5,865 bases of DNA from Actinomycetota bacterium. GTDB lineage: Bacteria > Actinomycetota > Actinomycetes > Propionibacteriales > Nocardioidaceae. A program made the translations under genes and the position numbers. A model generated the notes under the pieces. It was not told the DNA's origin and ran no database searches. It saw nothing but the letters and a program-made list of their open reading frames with translations. The stretch lies in NCBI GenBank assembly GCA_009702305.1, contig WLIH01000197.1, positions 1 through 5,865 on the forward strand, given 5' to 3'. Position 1 is the stretch's first letter, and each line of letters begins with the position of its first letter. Of this stretch, positions 1 through 5,763 are shown piece by piece.

Positions 1-1
1 C

Positions 2-298
2 ACCTCGCAGATCCAGGCCGTGCTCGCCGCGGTCACCGGCCTCACCGACCAGGTGCAGGCCGCCGGCCCCGAGCTCGACGTGCTGCTCGACCTGTTCTCG
101 ACGCTCGGCATCGACGCCACGAACCCGACCGCGGCTGCGGCCAACTTCAACCAGGTGCTCGGTCCGATCCTCGGCGCCCTCGGTGGCGGCGCGGGCAACC
201 CCATCCTCGACGGCCTCACCGCCGTCCTGGACGGCGGCGGTCTGACCGACCTGCTGGACCAGATCTTCGGTGGTCTGCTCGGCGGGATCCTCGGCTGA
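2..298 (+). CDS. C-terminal part of an unrecognised Gly/Leu-rich protein (5' end outside window)
   Basis: An open frame enters from the left edge and stops at TGA 296-298, giving 98 visible residues. A GTG at position 20 is in frame, but the frame is open to the window edge with normal coding composition, so the real start probably lies upstream. The visible part is acidic and Ala/Leu-rich, then becomes strongly Gly-rich and ends in a hydrophobic tail with repeated GG and LL pairs (last residues LLGGILG). There is no cysteine, no catalytic motif and no clear membrane-spanning segment. Such Gly/Leu-rich C-termini occur in secreted or surface-associated actinobacterial proteins, but this is only a resemblance. 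I do not recognise the family and assign no function. A strong hairpin 38 bases after the stop probably ends its transcript. Confidence 0.6.
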   Translation, partial: TSQIQAVLAAVTGLTDQVQAAGPELDVLLDLFSTLGIDATNPTAAAANFNQVLGPILGALGGGAGNPILDGLTAVLDGGGLTDLLDQIFGGLLGGILG

Positions 299-336
299 GC
301 GCTCCCTGATCCGGGCCACCCGCCCGGCTGGCACCA

Positions 337-373
337 CCTCGGGCCGGCGCGTCGATGACGCGCCGGCCCGAGG
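337..373 (+). terminator. Perfect 17-bp hairpin, probable terminator of the upstream gene
   Basis: Arms 337-353 and 357-373 are exact reverse complements and enclose a 3-base loop (GAT). The stem is very GC-rich. No T-run follows on either side, as is common for actinobacterial stem-loop terminators. It lies 38 bases after the stop of the gene ending at 298 and before the MmcQ/YjbR gene. An in-frame ATG at 355 falls in the loop itself, which argues against that codon being the start of the next gene. Confidence 0.7.
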
Positions 374-420
374 CATGTCCGGCCGCGACCACTGTCGGCG
401 CCGGGAGCGATGATGTCGCC

Positions 421-768
421 GTGGCCTCGATCGACGACTTCGCAGCGCTCGCCGCGCAGCTGCCTGCCGTGGCGAGCAGCGACCACGGCCGCTATCTGCG
501 CTGGCAGGCGGGCGGCAAGACCTTCGCCTATCTGTGGCCCGCCACGGAGACGGTCGGCCTCAAGCAGACCATCGCCGAGCAGCTCGCCCTGGTGGGCGAG
601 CGTCCAGAGGTCTTCGAGGTGCAGTTCACCGCGGGCGGCTACGGCTGGGTGGTGGTGCGCCTCGCGGGCGTCGACCGCACCGAGCTGGCCGAGCTGACCT
701 TCGAGGCGTGGCGCCTGTCCGCGCCGAGCGCCGTGGTGGCCGAGCGCGACGACCGGCTGCCCCGGTGA
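421..768 (+). CDS. MmcQ/YjbR family protein
   Basis: This 115-residue protein matches the small MmcQ/YjbR family (CyaY-like fold, often annotated as DNA-binding, with no firmly established role). Visible family marks are the W-x-x-GGKTFAYLW strand (residues 28-39), the VGLK segment (45-48), the GYGWVVVRL strand (73-81) and the C-terminal helix ELTFEAWRLSAPSAVV (91-106). I chose GTG 421 because GGGAG lies at 403-407 upstream and the family normally begins a few residues before the DDF/LP segment. That spacing (13 nt) is long, so the start is uncertain. An in-frame ATG at 355 would add 22 residues without family character and sits inside the hairpin loop. No signal peptide is seen, so the product is expected in the cytoplasm. 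The next gene follows after 57 bases and looks functionally unrelated. Confidence 0.8.
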   Translation: MASIDDFAALAAQLPAVASSDHGRYLRWQAGGKTFAYLWPATETVGLKQTIAEQLALVGERPEVFEVQFTAGGYGWVVVRLAGVDRTELAELTFEAWRLSAPSAVVAERDDRLPR

Positions 769-825
769 TCGCGCATCGGCTGTGGTGAGATGGGCCTCCG
801 CCACCGCCCAGCACGGGAGCACCAC

Positions 826-1389
826 ATGAGCCGCCGCCGGCAGACCCTCTCGATCATCGCCCTGGTCGCCGCGCTGGTGCTCGGTCTCGCGCCGGCCGCG
901 AGCGCCACCGTGCCCAGCGAGGAGCAGTGGCGTGCCGACGTCCGCCAGGCCATGGCCGGCGGCCGGGCCTACCTCACCGAGCGGGCGGCCGACGACCGGC
1001 CCGGAGACGGCCGCCTCGCGCTCAACCTGGACATCGACAACTCGATGCTCGCCACGGAGTACGACACCGGCAAGGCGATCGCGGTGGTGCGCCGCTTCAC
1101 CCGCCACGCCCGCTCCCTGGGCATGGCGGTCCTGGTCAACACCGCCCGCATCGTCGACAAGCGCGCCCACACGCTCGTGGCGCTGCGCGCCGCCGGCTAC
1201 CGGATCGACGGCCTCTGCATGCGCGAGGCCGGCGTGCGGGTCGCTGCGGGCAAGCAGCGGTGCCGCCGGGAGTTCGTCCGCGACGGCTACACGCTCGTCG
1301 CCAACGTCGGCAACCGCGAGACCGACTTCCTCGGCGGCAACTACGAGCGCGCCTTCCGGCTGCCGAACTACGACAACCAGCTCACCTGA
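826..1389 (+). CDS. Secreted HAD-superfamily acid phosphatase
   Basis: The protein has 187 residues. It starts with an N-terminal signal peptide: an RRR-rich start, a hydrophobic core at about residues 8-21, and a likely AxA cleavage after residue 27. HAD motifs follow in order: motif I DIDNS (69-73, nucleophile D69 and acid/base D71), motif II T106 in VNTAR, motif III K143, and a motif IV-like GNRETD (162-167), then GGNYERAFRLPN, typical of the class B/plant-type acid phosphatase branch. The first motif IV acid is replaced by N163 while D167 remains. The expected reaction is hydrolysis of phosphomonoesters outside the membrane, with Mg2+. C131 and C146 could pair as a disulfide. ATG 826 is preferred over the in-frame ATG at 790 because GGGAG lies 6 bases upstream (815-819) and the signal peptide begins there. 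The substrate cannot be read from the sequence. Confidence 0.85.
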   Translation: MSRRRQTLSIIALVAALVLGLAPAASATVPSEEQWRADVRQAMAGGRAYLTERAADDRPGDGRLALNLDIDNSMLATEYDTGKAIAVVRRFTRHARSLGMAVLVNTARIVDKRAHTLVALRAAGYRIDGLCMREAGVRVAAGKQRCRREFVRDGYTLVANVGNRETDFLGGNYERAFRLPNYDNQLT

Positions 1390-1393
1390 GAGC

Positions 1394-2956
1394 TCAGCGC
1401 ACGGCCGTGGCGACGTACGACGCCGCGAGGCCCTGGTCGACCGGGCGCCCCGAGCACGCGAACGACGTGTTGGCCTGGTAGCACGACCGGTAGGACGTGC
1501 TGGCGTTGACCAGGGTCAGCTCGGCGTACTTCACGTCCCGGGTGGCGAACGGCACGCTGAGCGAGCCGTCGCCCTTCGGGTCGAGCCTGATCAGGCGTCG
1601 CACGACCTTGCCCGACGTCGGGTAGGTCGTGAGCACGGCGACCGACCCCTTGCTGCGCTGCGGCAGGTCGACGCGGATCCTCAGTCTGGCCTGACGGCCC
1701 AGACCCCGACCCGGCGTGAAGCGCGCGGTCTTGCTGGTCAGGTGGTCGAGGCTCACCCGGTCGCGGCTGCGCTTGCCGGCGGCGAGCTTGACGCTGGAGT
1801 GCGGGGCGGCCGTCGGATAGAGCTTGCCGTCGGAGTAGGCCCTGCTCGGACGCCGGTTGGCGTCGGCGAAGTCGGCGAACGTCGCGGCGAAGCCGCCCCG
1901 GTTGCGCAGGACCGTGGTCAGCGCCTGGGTCGAGTAGCGGTCGTGGGAGGCGCCCTTGGAGCTGTCCATCGCCTTGAAGAGCTGCAGCACGATCGCCGGC
2001 AGTGCCCCCTTCTTCTTGGGGAACTGCTCGCCGAGGTAGCGGATCCAGACCCAGCTGCCGTAGATGCCGATGCCCTCGCTGTCGTCGAGGGATCGGGCCG
2101 GGTCGGAGATCGGGCTGGTCTGGAGGTACTGGATGTTGTCGTCGACCTTCGGGTAGAGCTCGTCCTCGACCCAGGCCGAGAGCGACTCGAGGAACCAGCC
2201 GTCCTCGGCCGAGTCGTAGGCGTACTGCACGGCGTGGAAGTACTCGTGGGCGGCGGTCACGTGCATGTTCTCGAGGGGGGTGTTGGTCGGGAACTCGTTG
2301 GAGGAGTAGTCGTTGTCGAGCACGCAGTAGGCCCAGACGTCGTAGCGGTCGTCGGCGACCTGGTTGGTCTGGTCGGAGGTGCAGTAGCCGTAGAGGCCCT
2401 CCGAGCCGATGTCGTCGAGGTAGATGTCAGGCAGGTCGTTGCCGCCCCGGCCACCGTCAGCCTTGGGGGTGCGGTAGCCCGCCTTGCGGTAGATCCCCTG
2501 CACCCGGTCCATCGTCGAGATCACCTTGGCGGCGAAGTCGTCGCTGGTCTCGGAGGGGTTCCAGTGCACGCAGGTCAGGGAGCACTCCACGCTGTTCTTG
2601 CCGGTCGGCCGGCCACCGATCAGTCGGGCCGTCGCTCGGTCCTCGCGGCTGAGCGCTCCGCGCTGCAGCCACAGGTCGCGCAGCACCATCGTGAGGTCGC
2701 GGGAGGCGCCGAGCTGCGCCCGCGCCGCAGCAGGCGACTTGGCGCCGAGCAGTCGCTGAGCCAGGGCGAGGGTCTGCTCGGCCTGGGCTCGCGCACCGAG
2801 CGTCGGCGTACGCCGCTCGGGAGCCGTCTGCGCAGATCCCGCCGGAAGCATCAGGGCCGTCGACACGACGGCGGCGACGACCGCCACCAGCACGCCGTGG
2901 CGAGCTCGCCGCGCCGTCCGCTGACGGGACCTCTGGTCGGACACGTGACGCTCCAC
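1394..2956 (-). CDS. Secreted MXAN_6640-type zinc metalloprotease
   Basis: The 520-residue product has an Arg-rich N-terminus, a hydrophobic stretch (about residues 21-38) and a likely signal-peptidase site after GSA (residue 42). The central domain carries the zincin signature HEYFH at residues 237-241 (encoded by 2234-2248), in the context AAHEYFHAVQYAY. Sixteen residues later comes FLES (E257), a plausible third zinc ligand as in gluzincins, followed by SAWVEDE. Upstream, DIYLDDIG and GLYGYC resemble proteins annotated as MXAN_6640 family putative metalloproteases; that assignment is from memory of the family. The C-terminal ~200 residues look like beta-sandwich secretion or substrate-binding domains and contain two cysteines near the end. 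GTG 2956 is chosen because GGAGAGGA lies 6 bases upstream; GTG 2944 is possible and ATG 2995 is less supported. The stop is only 4 bases from the convergent phosphatase stop. The peptide substrate is unknown. Confidence 0.82.
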   Translation of the reverse strand: MERHVSDQRSRQRTARRARHGVLVAVVAAVVSTALMLPAGSAQTAPERRTPTLGARAQAEQTLALAQRLLGAKSPAAARAQLGASRDLTMVLRDLWLQRGALSREDRATARLIGGRPTGKNSVECSLTCVHWNPSETSDDFAAKVISTMDRVQGIYRKAGYRTPKADGGRGGNDLPDIYLDDIGSEGLYGYCTSDQTNQVADDRYDVWAYCVLDNDYSSNEFPTNTPLENMHVTAAHEYFHAVQYAYDSAEDGWFLESLSAWVEDELYPKVDDNIQYLQTSPISDPARSLDDSEGIGIYGSWVWIRYLGEQFPKKKGALPAIVLQLFKAMDSSKGASHDRYSTQALTTVLRNRGGFAATFADFADANRRPSRAYSDGKLYPTAAPHSSVKLAAGKRSRDRVSLDHLTSKTARFTPGRGLGRQARLRIRVDLPQRSKGSVAVLTTYPTSGKVVRRLIRLDPKGDGSLSVPFATRDVKYAELTLVNASTSYRSCYQANTSFACSGRPVDQGLAASYVATAVR

Positions 2957-3048
2957 TGCTGTTCCTCTCCCCGGTTGCTGCGCTCTCCCTCGCACCGCCG
3001 ACAGTAGAGCAACGCGCCTGATCCGCCGCCGGAGCCCGACATCCTATG

Positions 3049-3066
3049 TGATATCGATACTCATTA
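3049..3066 (+). promoter_or_regulatory. Candidate second Zur-type operator between protease and HU gene
   Basis: The 18 bases TGATATCGATACTCATTA lie in an AT-rich island (about 3041-3071) between the divergent metalloprotease and HU genes. Compared with the strong Zur box of the ribosomal operons read on its minus strand (4222 to 4205), 13 of 18 positions are identical, including all of TGATA at one end and CTCATTA at the other. Against the dyad TGAnAAnnnTTnTCA it keeps both outer TGA/TCA half-sites but misses one A and one T inside. It starts 83 bases before the HU start codon and 93 bases before the protease start. The resemblance is visible; that Zur binds is inference, and the inner mismatches make it a weak or divergent site. 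Confidence 0.4.
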
Positions 3067-3071
3067 GATGA

Positions 3072-3116
3072 GAGGTCGACCCCGACCTCGTCCGCAACCC
3101 CGGCGGACCCTCCGCC
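3072..3116 (+). promoter_or_regulatory. Structured leader with small hairpins ahead of the HU gene
   Basis: Between the AT-rich island and the HU ribosome-binding site are two short perfect inverted repeats: GAGGTCG/CGACCTC (3072-3078 and 3083-3089, 4-base loop) and GGCGGA/TCCGCC (3102-3107 and 3111-3116, 3-base loop). The second ends 4 bases before the Shine-Dalgarno sequence (AGAGGAG, 3121-3127). A TCCGC at 3091-3095 could pair with the same GCGGA (3103-3107), so alternative pairings exist. No known riboswitch class is recognised. In such GC-rich DNA short hairpins arise by chance, so this is a tentative note. Confidence 0.25.
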
Positions 3117-3131
3117 ACCGAGAGGAGCACC

Positions 3132-3410
3132 ATGAACCACACCGATCTCCGCAAGGCGGTCGCCGCCGCGACCGGGCTCAGCGGCGCCGACGCCGACCGC
3201 GCCGTCACCGCCACCCTGGCCACGATCGCCGACGCCCTGGCCGCGCGCGACAAGGTGACGCTGCCCGGCTTCGGCACCTTCGAGACCCGAGAGCGCGCGG
3301 CCCGCACCGGCCGCAACCCGCAGACCGGCGCGGCGCTCGAGATCGCGGCGAGCACGTCGCCGGCCTTCAAGCCCGCCACCGCGCTGAAGCGCCAGGTCGC
3401 CGGCGGCTGA
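3132..3410 (+). CDS. HU family nucleoid DNA-binding protein
   Basis: A 92-residue HU-type protein with the complete fold. The N-terminal helical dimerisation part covers about residues 1-45, followed by the GFGTFETRERAARTGRNPQTG signature (about 46-66) that forms the base of the DNA-binding arm with its Arg-rich strand, and the C-terminal PAFKPATALKRQV segment. HU dimers bend and compact DNA in the nucleoid. It lacks the Lys/Ala-rich C-terminal tail of mycobacterial HupB or Streptomyces HupS, so it resembles the short HupA-type form. ATG 3132 follows AGAGGAG (3121-3127). It stands alone as a transcription unit, with a hairpin terminator after its stop. It may be a second, conditional HU rather than the housekeeping copy: it lies beside zinc-starvation genes and behind a Zur-like site. 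That role is inference. Confidence 0.93.
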   Translation: MNHTDLRKAVAAATGLSGADADRAVTATLATIADALAARDKVTLPGFGTFETRERAARTGRNPQTGAALEIAASTSPAFKPATALKRQVAGG

Positions 3411-3439
3411 GCACCACCCACCGGCGAAGACCCACCAGG

Positions 3440-3472
3440 GAAGGAGCCCCGTCGCATCGACGGGGCTCCTTC
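3440..3472. terminator. Bidirectional hairpin terminator between HU gene and rpsN
   Basis: Arms 3440-3454 and 3458-3472 are exact reverse complements (15 bp) around the loop CAT. On the plus strand the right arm ends in CTCCTTC and continues TTC, a modest pyrimidine tail suited to ending HU transcription. The hairpin starts 29 bases after the HU stop and lies 1 base beyond the rpsN stop codon (3474-3476), so it can also end the leftward ribosomal operon. Its position between two convergent units supports a two-way terminator. Confidence 0.85.
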
Positions 3473-3473
3473 T

Positions 3474-3779
3474 TCACCAGCTGGACTTCGTGATCCCCGG
3501 CAGCTCGCCCCGGTGCGCCAGCTCGCGGAAGCGGATCCGGGAGGTGCCGCTCTTGCGCAGGTAGCCGCGCGGTCTCCCGTCGATCTGGTCGCGGTTGCGC
3601 AGCCGCACCGGCGAGGAGTCGCGCGGCAGGGCGGCCAGCGCCTGCACGGCGTCGAGCTGCTCGCGCGATCCGCGCTCGGCCGCGATCACGCGACGACGCA
3701 GCTCCGCGCGCCGATCGACGTACGCCGCCACGATCCGCTCTCGCCGGCGCTGCGCTGCGATCTTGCTCTGCTTGGCCAT
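3474..3779 (-). CDS. rpsN: 30S ribosomal protein S14, zinc-free (C-minus) type
   Basis: A 101-residue S14 of the long form, beginning [10 protein letters not shown] and ending with the conserved [20 protein letters not shown] and LPGITKSSW segments. It contains no cysteine, so the CxxC...CxxC zinc ribbon of short S14 is absent; it is the zinc-independent version used in the small subunit head near S3 and S19 when zinc is scarce. It is the last gene of the rpmB-rpmG-rpsN operon. Its ATG (3779) overlaps the rpmG stop by one base (TGATG), and GGGAGGAG about 7 bases upstream within rpmG gives it its own strong ribosome-binding site. Control is expected from the Zur box at 4208-4222. A terminator hairpin sits just after the stop. 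Confidence 0.95.
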   Translation of the reverse strand: MAKQSKIAAQRRRERIVAAYVDRRAELRRRVIAAERGSREQLDAVQALAALPRDSSPVRLRNRDQIDGRPRGYLRKSGTSRIRFRELAHRGELPGITKSSW

Positions 3780-3949
3780 CAGCGCTCCTCCCGGAAGGTC
3801 ACGTGTCGTCGCACGCGCGGGTCGTACTTGCTCAGCTCGAGCCGGTCCGGATCGTTGCGCCTGTTCTTGCGGGTGACGTAGGTGTAGCCCGTGCCGGCCG
3901 TCGAGCGGAGCTTGACGATCGGGCGGATCTCGCTGCCGCGCCCGGCCAT
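3779..3949 (-). CDS. rpmG: 50S ribosomal protein L33, zinc-free (C-minus) type
   Basis: A 56-residue L33 beginning [14 protein letters not shown], with the [23 protein letters not shown] core and the HVTFREER end. The usual two CxxC pairs that hold zinc in C-plus L33 are missing; no cysteine is present. L33 sits near the E site of the large subunit. The start ATG 3949 overlaps the rpmB stop by one base (TGATG). No clear ribosome-binding site precedes it, so translation is probably coupled to rpmB. The same frame is open farther upstream through rpmB, but the L33 family start is unambiguous. This is the middle gene of the leftward Zur-type operon. Confidence 0.95.
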   Translation of the reverse strand: MAGRGSEIRPIVKLRSTAGTGYTYVTRKNRRNDPDRLELSKYDPRVRRHVTFREER

Positions 3950-4185
3950 CAGAGCCGCCCGCCCCGGCCCTGGATCTCGGCGACGACCGCCTCGATGCCG
4001 CGGACGTCGATCACCTTGATCCCGCGCGCGCTGACGCGGAGCGTGACCTGTCGGCCCAGGCTGGGCACCCAGTAGCGCTTGCGCTGGATGTTGACGTCGA
4101 AGCGGCGGTTGGTCCGCCGGTGCGAGTGGGAGACGCGGTGACCGAAGCCGGGCTGCCGGCCGGTCACCTGGCATACCTGTGACAT
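3949..4185 (-). CDS. rpmB: 50S ribosomal protein L28, zinc-free (C-minus) type
   Basis: A 78-residue L28 with the family segments [30 protein letters not shown] and the [20 protein letters not shown] strand. In zinc-binding L28 the first motif is CxxC; here it is CQVT, so only Cys5 remains and the zinc site cannot form. L28 is a large-subunit protein. ATG 4185 has an excellent AAGGAGGA ribosome-binding site 6 bases upstream (in 4192-4199). It is the first gene of rpmB-rpmG-rpsN, divergent from rpmE2 across 59 bases that contain the Zur operator, so it should be repressed when zinc is plentiful and expressed in zinc starvation. Confidence 0.95.
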   Translation of the reverse strand: MSQVCQVTGRQPGFGHRVSHSHRRTNRRFDVNIQRKRYWVPSLGRQVTLRVSARGIKVIDVRGIEAVVAEIQGRGGRL

Positions 4186-4208
4186 GTCGTTCCTCCTTCT
4201 GTCATAAT
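4179..4208 (+). promoter_or_regulatory. Candidate promoter for rpmE2 operon
   Basis: GTGACA (4179-4184) matches a TTGACA-type -35 in five of six positions, and CATAAT (4203-4208) matches a TATAAT-type -10 in five of six, with an 18-base spacer. Transcription would start near 4215 and leave a leader of about 30 bases before ATG 4245. The -35 overlaps the start of rpmB on the other strand, as expected for a compact divergent region. The Zur box begins at the last base of this -10, so bound Zur would block it. For rpmB a GATAAT -10 (4221 to 4216) is possible, but I see no matching -35. Confidence 0.45.
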
Positions 4209-4222
4209 GAGAACGATTATCA
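4208..4222. promoter_or_regulatory. Zur (zinc uptake regulator) operator shared by two divergent operons
   Basis: TGAGAACGATTATCA matches the dyad TGAnAAnnnTTnTCA typical of actinobacterial Zur boxes at every defined position, and it is flanked on the left by more symmetric AT sequence (ATAAT...ATTAT, 4204-4220). It lies in the 59-base gap between rpmB and rpmE2. Zur with bound zinc should cover both divergent promoters and repress both operons. The C-minus ribosomal proteins on either side are classic Zur targets, which supports the call independently. Confidence 0.88.
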
Positions 4223-4244
4223 GTCTACAGAGAGGAACGGCCCG

Positions 4245-4490
4245 ATGAAGAAGGGCATCCACCCCGCATCCCGGCAGGTCGCCTTCCGCGACCGCGCGGG
4301 CGAGCACGTGTTCGTGATGACCTCGACGCTGACCAGCGAGCAGAGCATCGAGATCGACGGGCACCGCTACCCGCTCGTCGAGGTCGACGTGTCCAGCGCG
4401 AGCCACCCCTTCTGGACCGGCCGCGGCCGCGTCGTCGACACCGAGGGCCGGGTCGAGGCCTTCGAGCGCCGCTACGGGCGCCGACCATGA
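4245..4490 (+). CDS. rpmE2: 50S ribosomal protein L31 type B, zinc-free
   Basis: An 81-residue type B L31 starting MKKGIHPASRQVAF, with SEQSIEIDGHRYPLVEVDVSS and the hallmark HPFWTGRGRVVDTEGRVEAF near the end. It has no cysteine, unlike the zinc-binding type A protein. L31 bridges the large-subunit central protuberance and the small-subunit head. ATG 4245 is chosen because family members begin MKKGIHP and AGAGGA (4231-4236) lies 8 bases upstream; the frame is open back to 4179 but that part includes the operator. It is the first gene of the rightward operon. Its stop overlaps the next start by four bases (ATGA). Confidence 0.96.
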   Translation: MKKGIHPASRQVAFRDRAGEHVFVMTSTLTSEQSIEIDGHRYPLVEVDVSSASHPFWTGRGRVVDTEGRVEAFERRYGRRP

Positions 4491-5560
4491 GCACCCCGGT
4501 CGTGCTGATCACCGGCGTGGATCCCGGCGCCATGGCCGCGGCGATGGTGAGCCTGCAGTTCGACCTTCGGCACGCGGTCGCCGTACGCCACCACATCGAC
4601 CCCGAGCGCCAGGTGCTCCAGCGCGTGGTCAGCGACGTGACGGGCATCGTCGAGCAGGAGGAGATCGAGCTGGCCCACGCCTGCGTCAGCTGCGCGTTGC
4701 GCGAGGACATCATCCCCACGCTCGACCGGGTCGCCGGCGACGGCCGCTGGGCACACGTCGTCGCCCACCTGCCGATCGGCGCCGAGGCCACCCAGGTCTG
4801 CGACGTGCTGGCGTGGGAGACCCGGCTGGCGCACACCCTGCACGTCGCCAGCGTCGTGACGGTCCTGTCCGGGCGCGCGCTGGTCGACGACCTGCTCGGC
4901 GACGACCTGCTGGTCGAGCGCGGCCACCACAGTTCGCACGACGACCACCGCGGTGTGGGGGAGGTCGCCGGCGCGATGATCGAGTACGCCGACGTGGTCG
5001 TGATCGCCGACGAGTGCGGACCGGTCGCGGTCGACCTGGTGCGCACGCTGGCGCGTCCCGACGCGGAGGTGGTGCTGGGCTGCGACCAGCTCGATGCCGG
5101 GCGGCTCGCGACCCGCCTGCACCGACATGAGCGCACGCACGCGTGGAGCAGCCCGATGCGCGGCGGCCCGTTGCCGCCTGCCGCCTCACCGCAGGTATGG
5201 GTGCGCGACCTCCGCTCGGGCGCCGGCTTCCACCCGCAGCGGCTGCTCGACGGCCTCGACGCCCTGGGCGGCGGACGCCACCGCTCGCGCGGCTGCTTCT
5301 GGCTGCCGACGCGGCCGGGCCAGGCACTGGTGTGGGACGGTGCCGGCGGCCAGCTCAGCATCGGCGCCGGACAGCCGTGGCGGCGCGCGACCCCGATGAC
5401 GCGCATCGTGCTGGTCGGCACCGGCACCGCGCCGGCCCATCTCGACGCAGCGTTCGCCGACCTGCTGCTGCGCCCCGACGAGTCGGGCCGAGGTCGGTAC
5501 TGGGAGGTCAGCGAGGACGGCTTCGAGCCATGGCTCGGACCGGTGCGGGGGGCCGCCTGA
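4487..5560 (+). CDS. CobW/COG0523-like protein with degenerate GTPase site; probable Mrf-type ribosome factor
   Basis: The protein has 357 residues and two parts. The N-terminal half follows the COG0523 (CobW/YciC) G-domain plan but is degraded: the P-loop position reads GVDPGAMA (10-17) with no GK(S/T), the metal motif CxCC is reduced to CVSC (C66, C69), and the NKxD position reads LGCDQLD (197-203). The C-terminal half keeps a good CobW_C domain, with [10 protein letters not shown] (249-258), [12 protein letters not shown] (267-277), VWDGAGGQL (282-290) and a final acidic region. Two histidine groups (147-154 and 212-218) could bind metal. A cytoplasmic role is expected. It sits between rpmE2 and rpmF with 4-base and 1-base overlaps. 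The mycobacterial counterpart in the Zur ribosomal locus (Rv0106-like) has, as I recall, a similar CVSC motif and recruits the hibernation factor Mpy (Mrf). GTP hydrolysis seems unlikely here; the ribosome role is inference from context. Confidence 0.85.
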   Translation: MSTPVVLITGVDPGAMAAAMVSLQFDLRHAVAVRHHIDPERQVLQRVVSDVTGIVEQEEIELAHACVSCALREDIIPTLDRVAGDGRWAHVVAHLPIGAEATQVCDVLAWETRLAHTLHVASVVTVLSGRALVDDLLGDDLLVERGHHSSHDDHRGVGEVAGAMIEYADVVVIADECGPVAVDLVRTLARPDAEVVLGCDQLDAGRLATRLHRHERTHAWSSPMRGGPLPPAASPQVWVRDLRSGAGFHPQRLLDGLDALGGGRHRSRGCFWLPTRPGQALVWDGAGGQLSIGAGQPWRRATPMTRIVLVGTGTAPAHLDAAFADLLLRPDESGRGRYWEVSEDGFEPWLGPVRGAA

Positions 5561-5763
5561 TGGCCGTGCCGAAGCGGCGTACGTCGCGCAGCAACACCCG
5601 CCACCGCCGCTCGGCGTGGAAGGCCGTGCCCGCCGATCTGGTGCCGGTCGTCGTCGACGGCGTCACCCACCGCGTGCCGCGCTCGCTGGTGGCCGCCGTG
5701 CACCGCGGGCTCGTCGACCCCGCCACCGGACGACGCCTCAGCCCCCCTCAGGAGAAGCCGTGA
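5560..5763 (+). CDS. rpmF: 50S ribosomal protein L32, zinc-free (C-minus) type
   Basis: A 67-residue L32 recognised by its start [20 protein letters not shown]. Zinc-binding L32 has a cysteine ribbon after this region; here the middle and end ([24 protein letters not shown]) have no cysteine at all. L32 lies on the large subunit near the exit-tunnel side. ATG 5560 overlaps the stop of the CobW-like gene by one base, with a G-run (5547-5552) as a probable ribosome-binding site. Its stop overlaps the rpmJ start by four bases (GTGA). Its place in the Zur-type operon indicates expression in zinc limitation. Confidence 0.93.
   Translation: MAVPKRRTSRSNTRHRRSAWKAVPADLVPVVVDGVTHRVPRSLVAAVHRGLVDPATGRRLSPPQEKP

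Noticed and set aside
355..420. ATG 355 as start of the MmcQ/YjbR gene
   Set aside because: It lies in the loop of a perfect 17-bp hairpin, has no ribosome-binding site, and adds residues without family character.
932..3007. A 691-codon open frame on the plus strand spanning the phosphatase and antisense to the metalloprotease
   Set aside because: It is the usual shadow frame of GC-rich coding DNA. Its translation is low-complexity Arg/Gly/Val-rich, while the overlapping frames give clear family motifs (HAD motifs, HEYFH).
3950..4174. N-terminal extension of rpmG to 4174
   Set aside because: The extra part is an Arg/Pro-rich out-of-frame reading of rpmB; L33 has its normal length from ATG 3949.
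4179..4244. N-terminal extension of rpmE2 to 4179
   Set aside because: The extension would translate the Zur operator and promoter; type B L31 proteins begin MKKGIHP, and a good ribosome-binding site precedes ATG 4245.
4225..5703. A 492-codon minus-strand frame opposite the CobW-like gene
   Set aside because: Its composition is Ser/Arg/Pro-rich with no motif; the plus-strand frame has CobW_C motifs and coupled neighbours.
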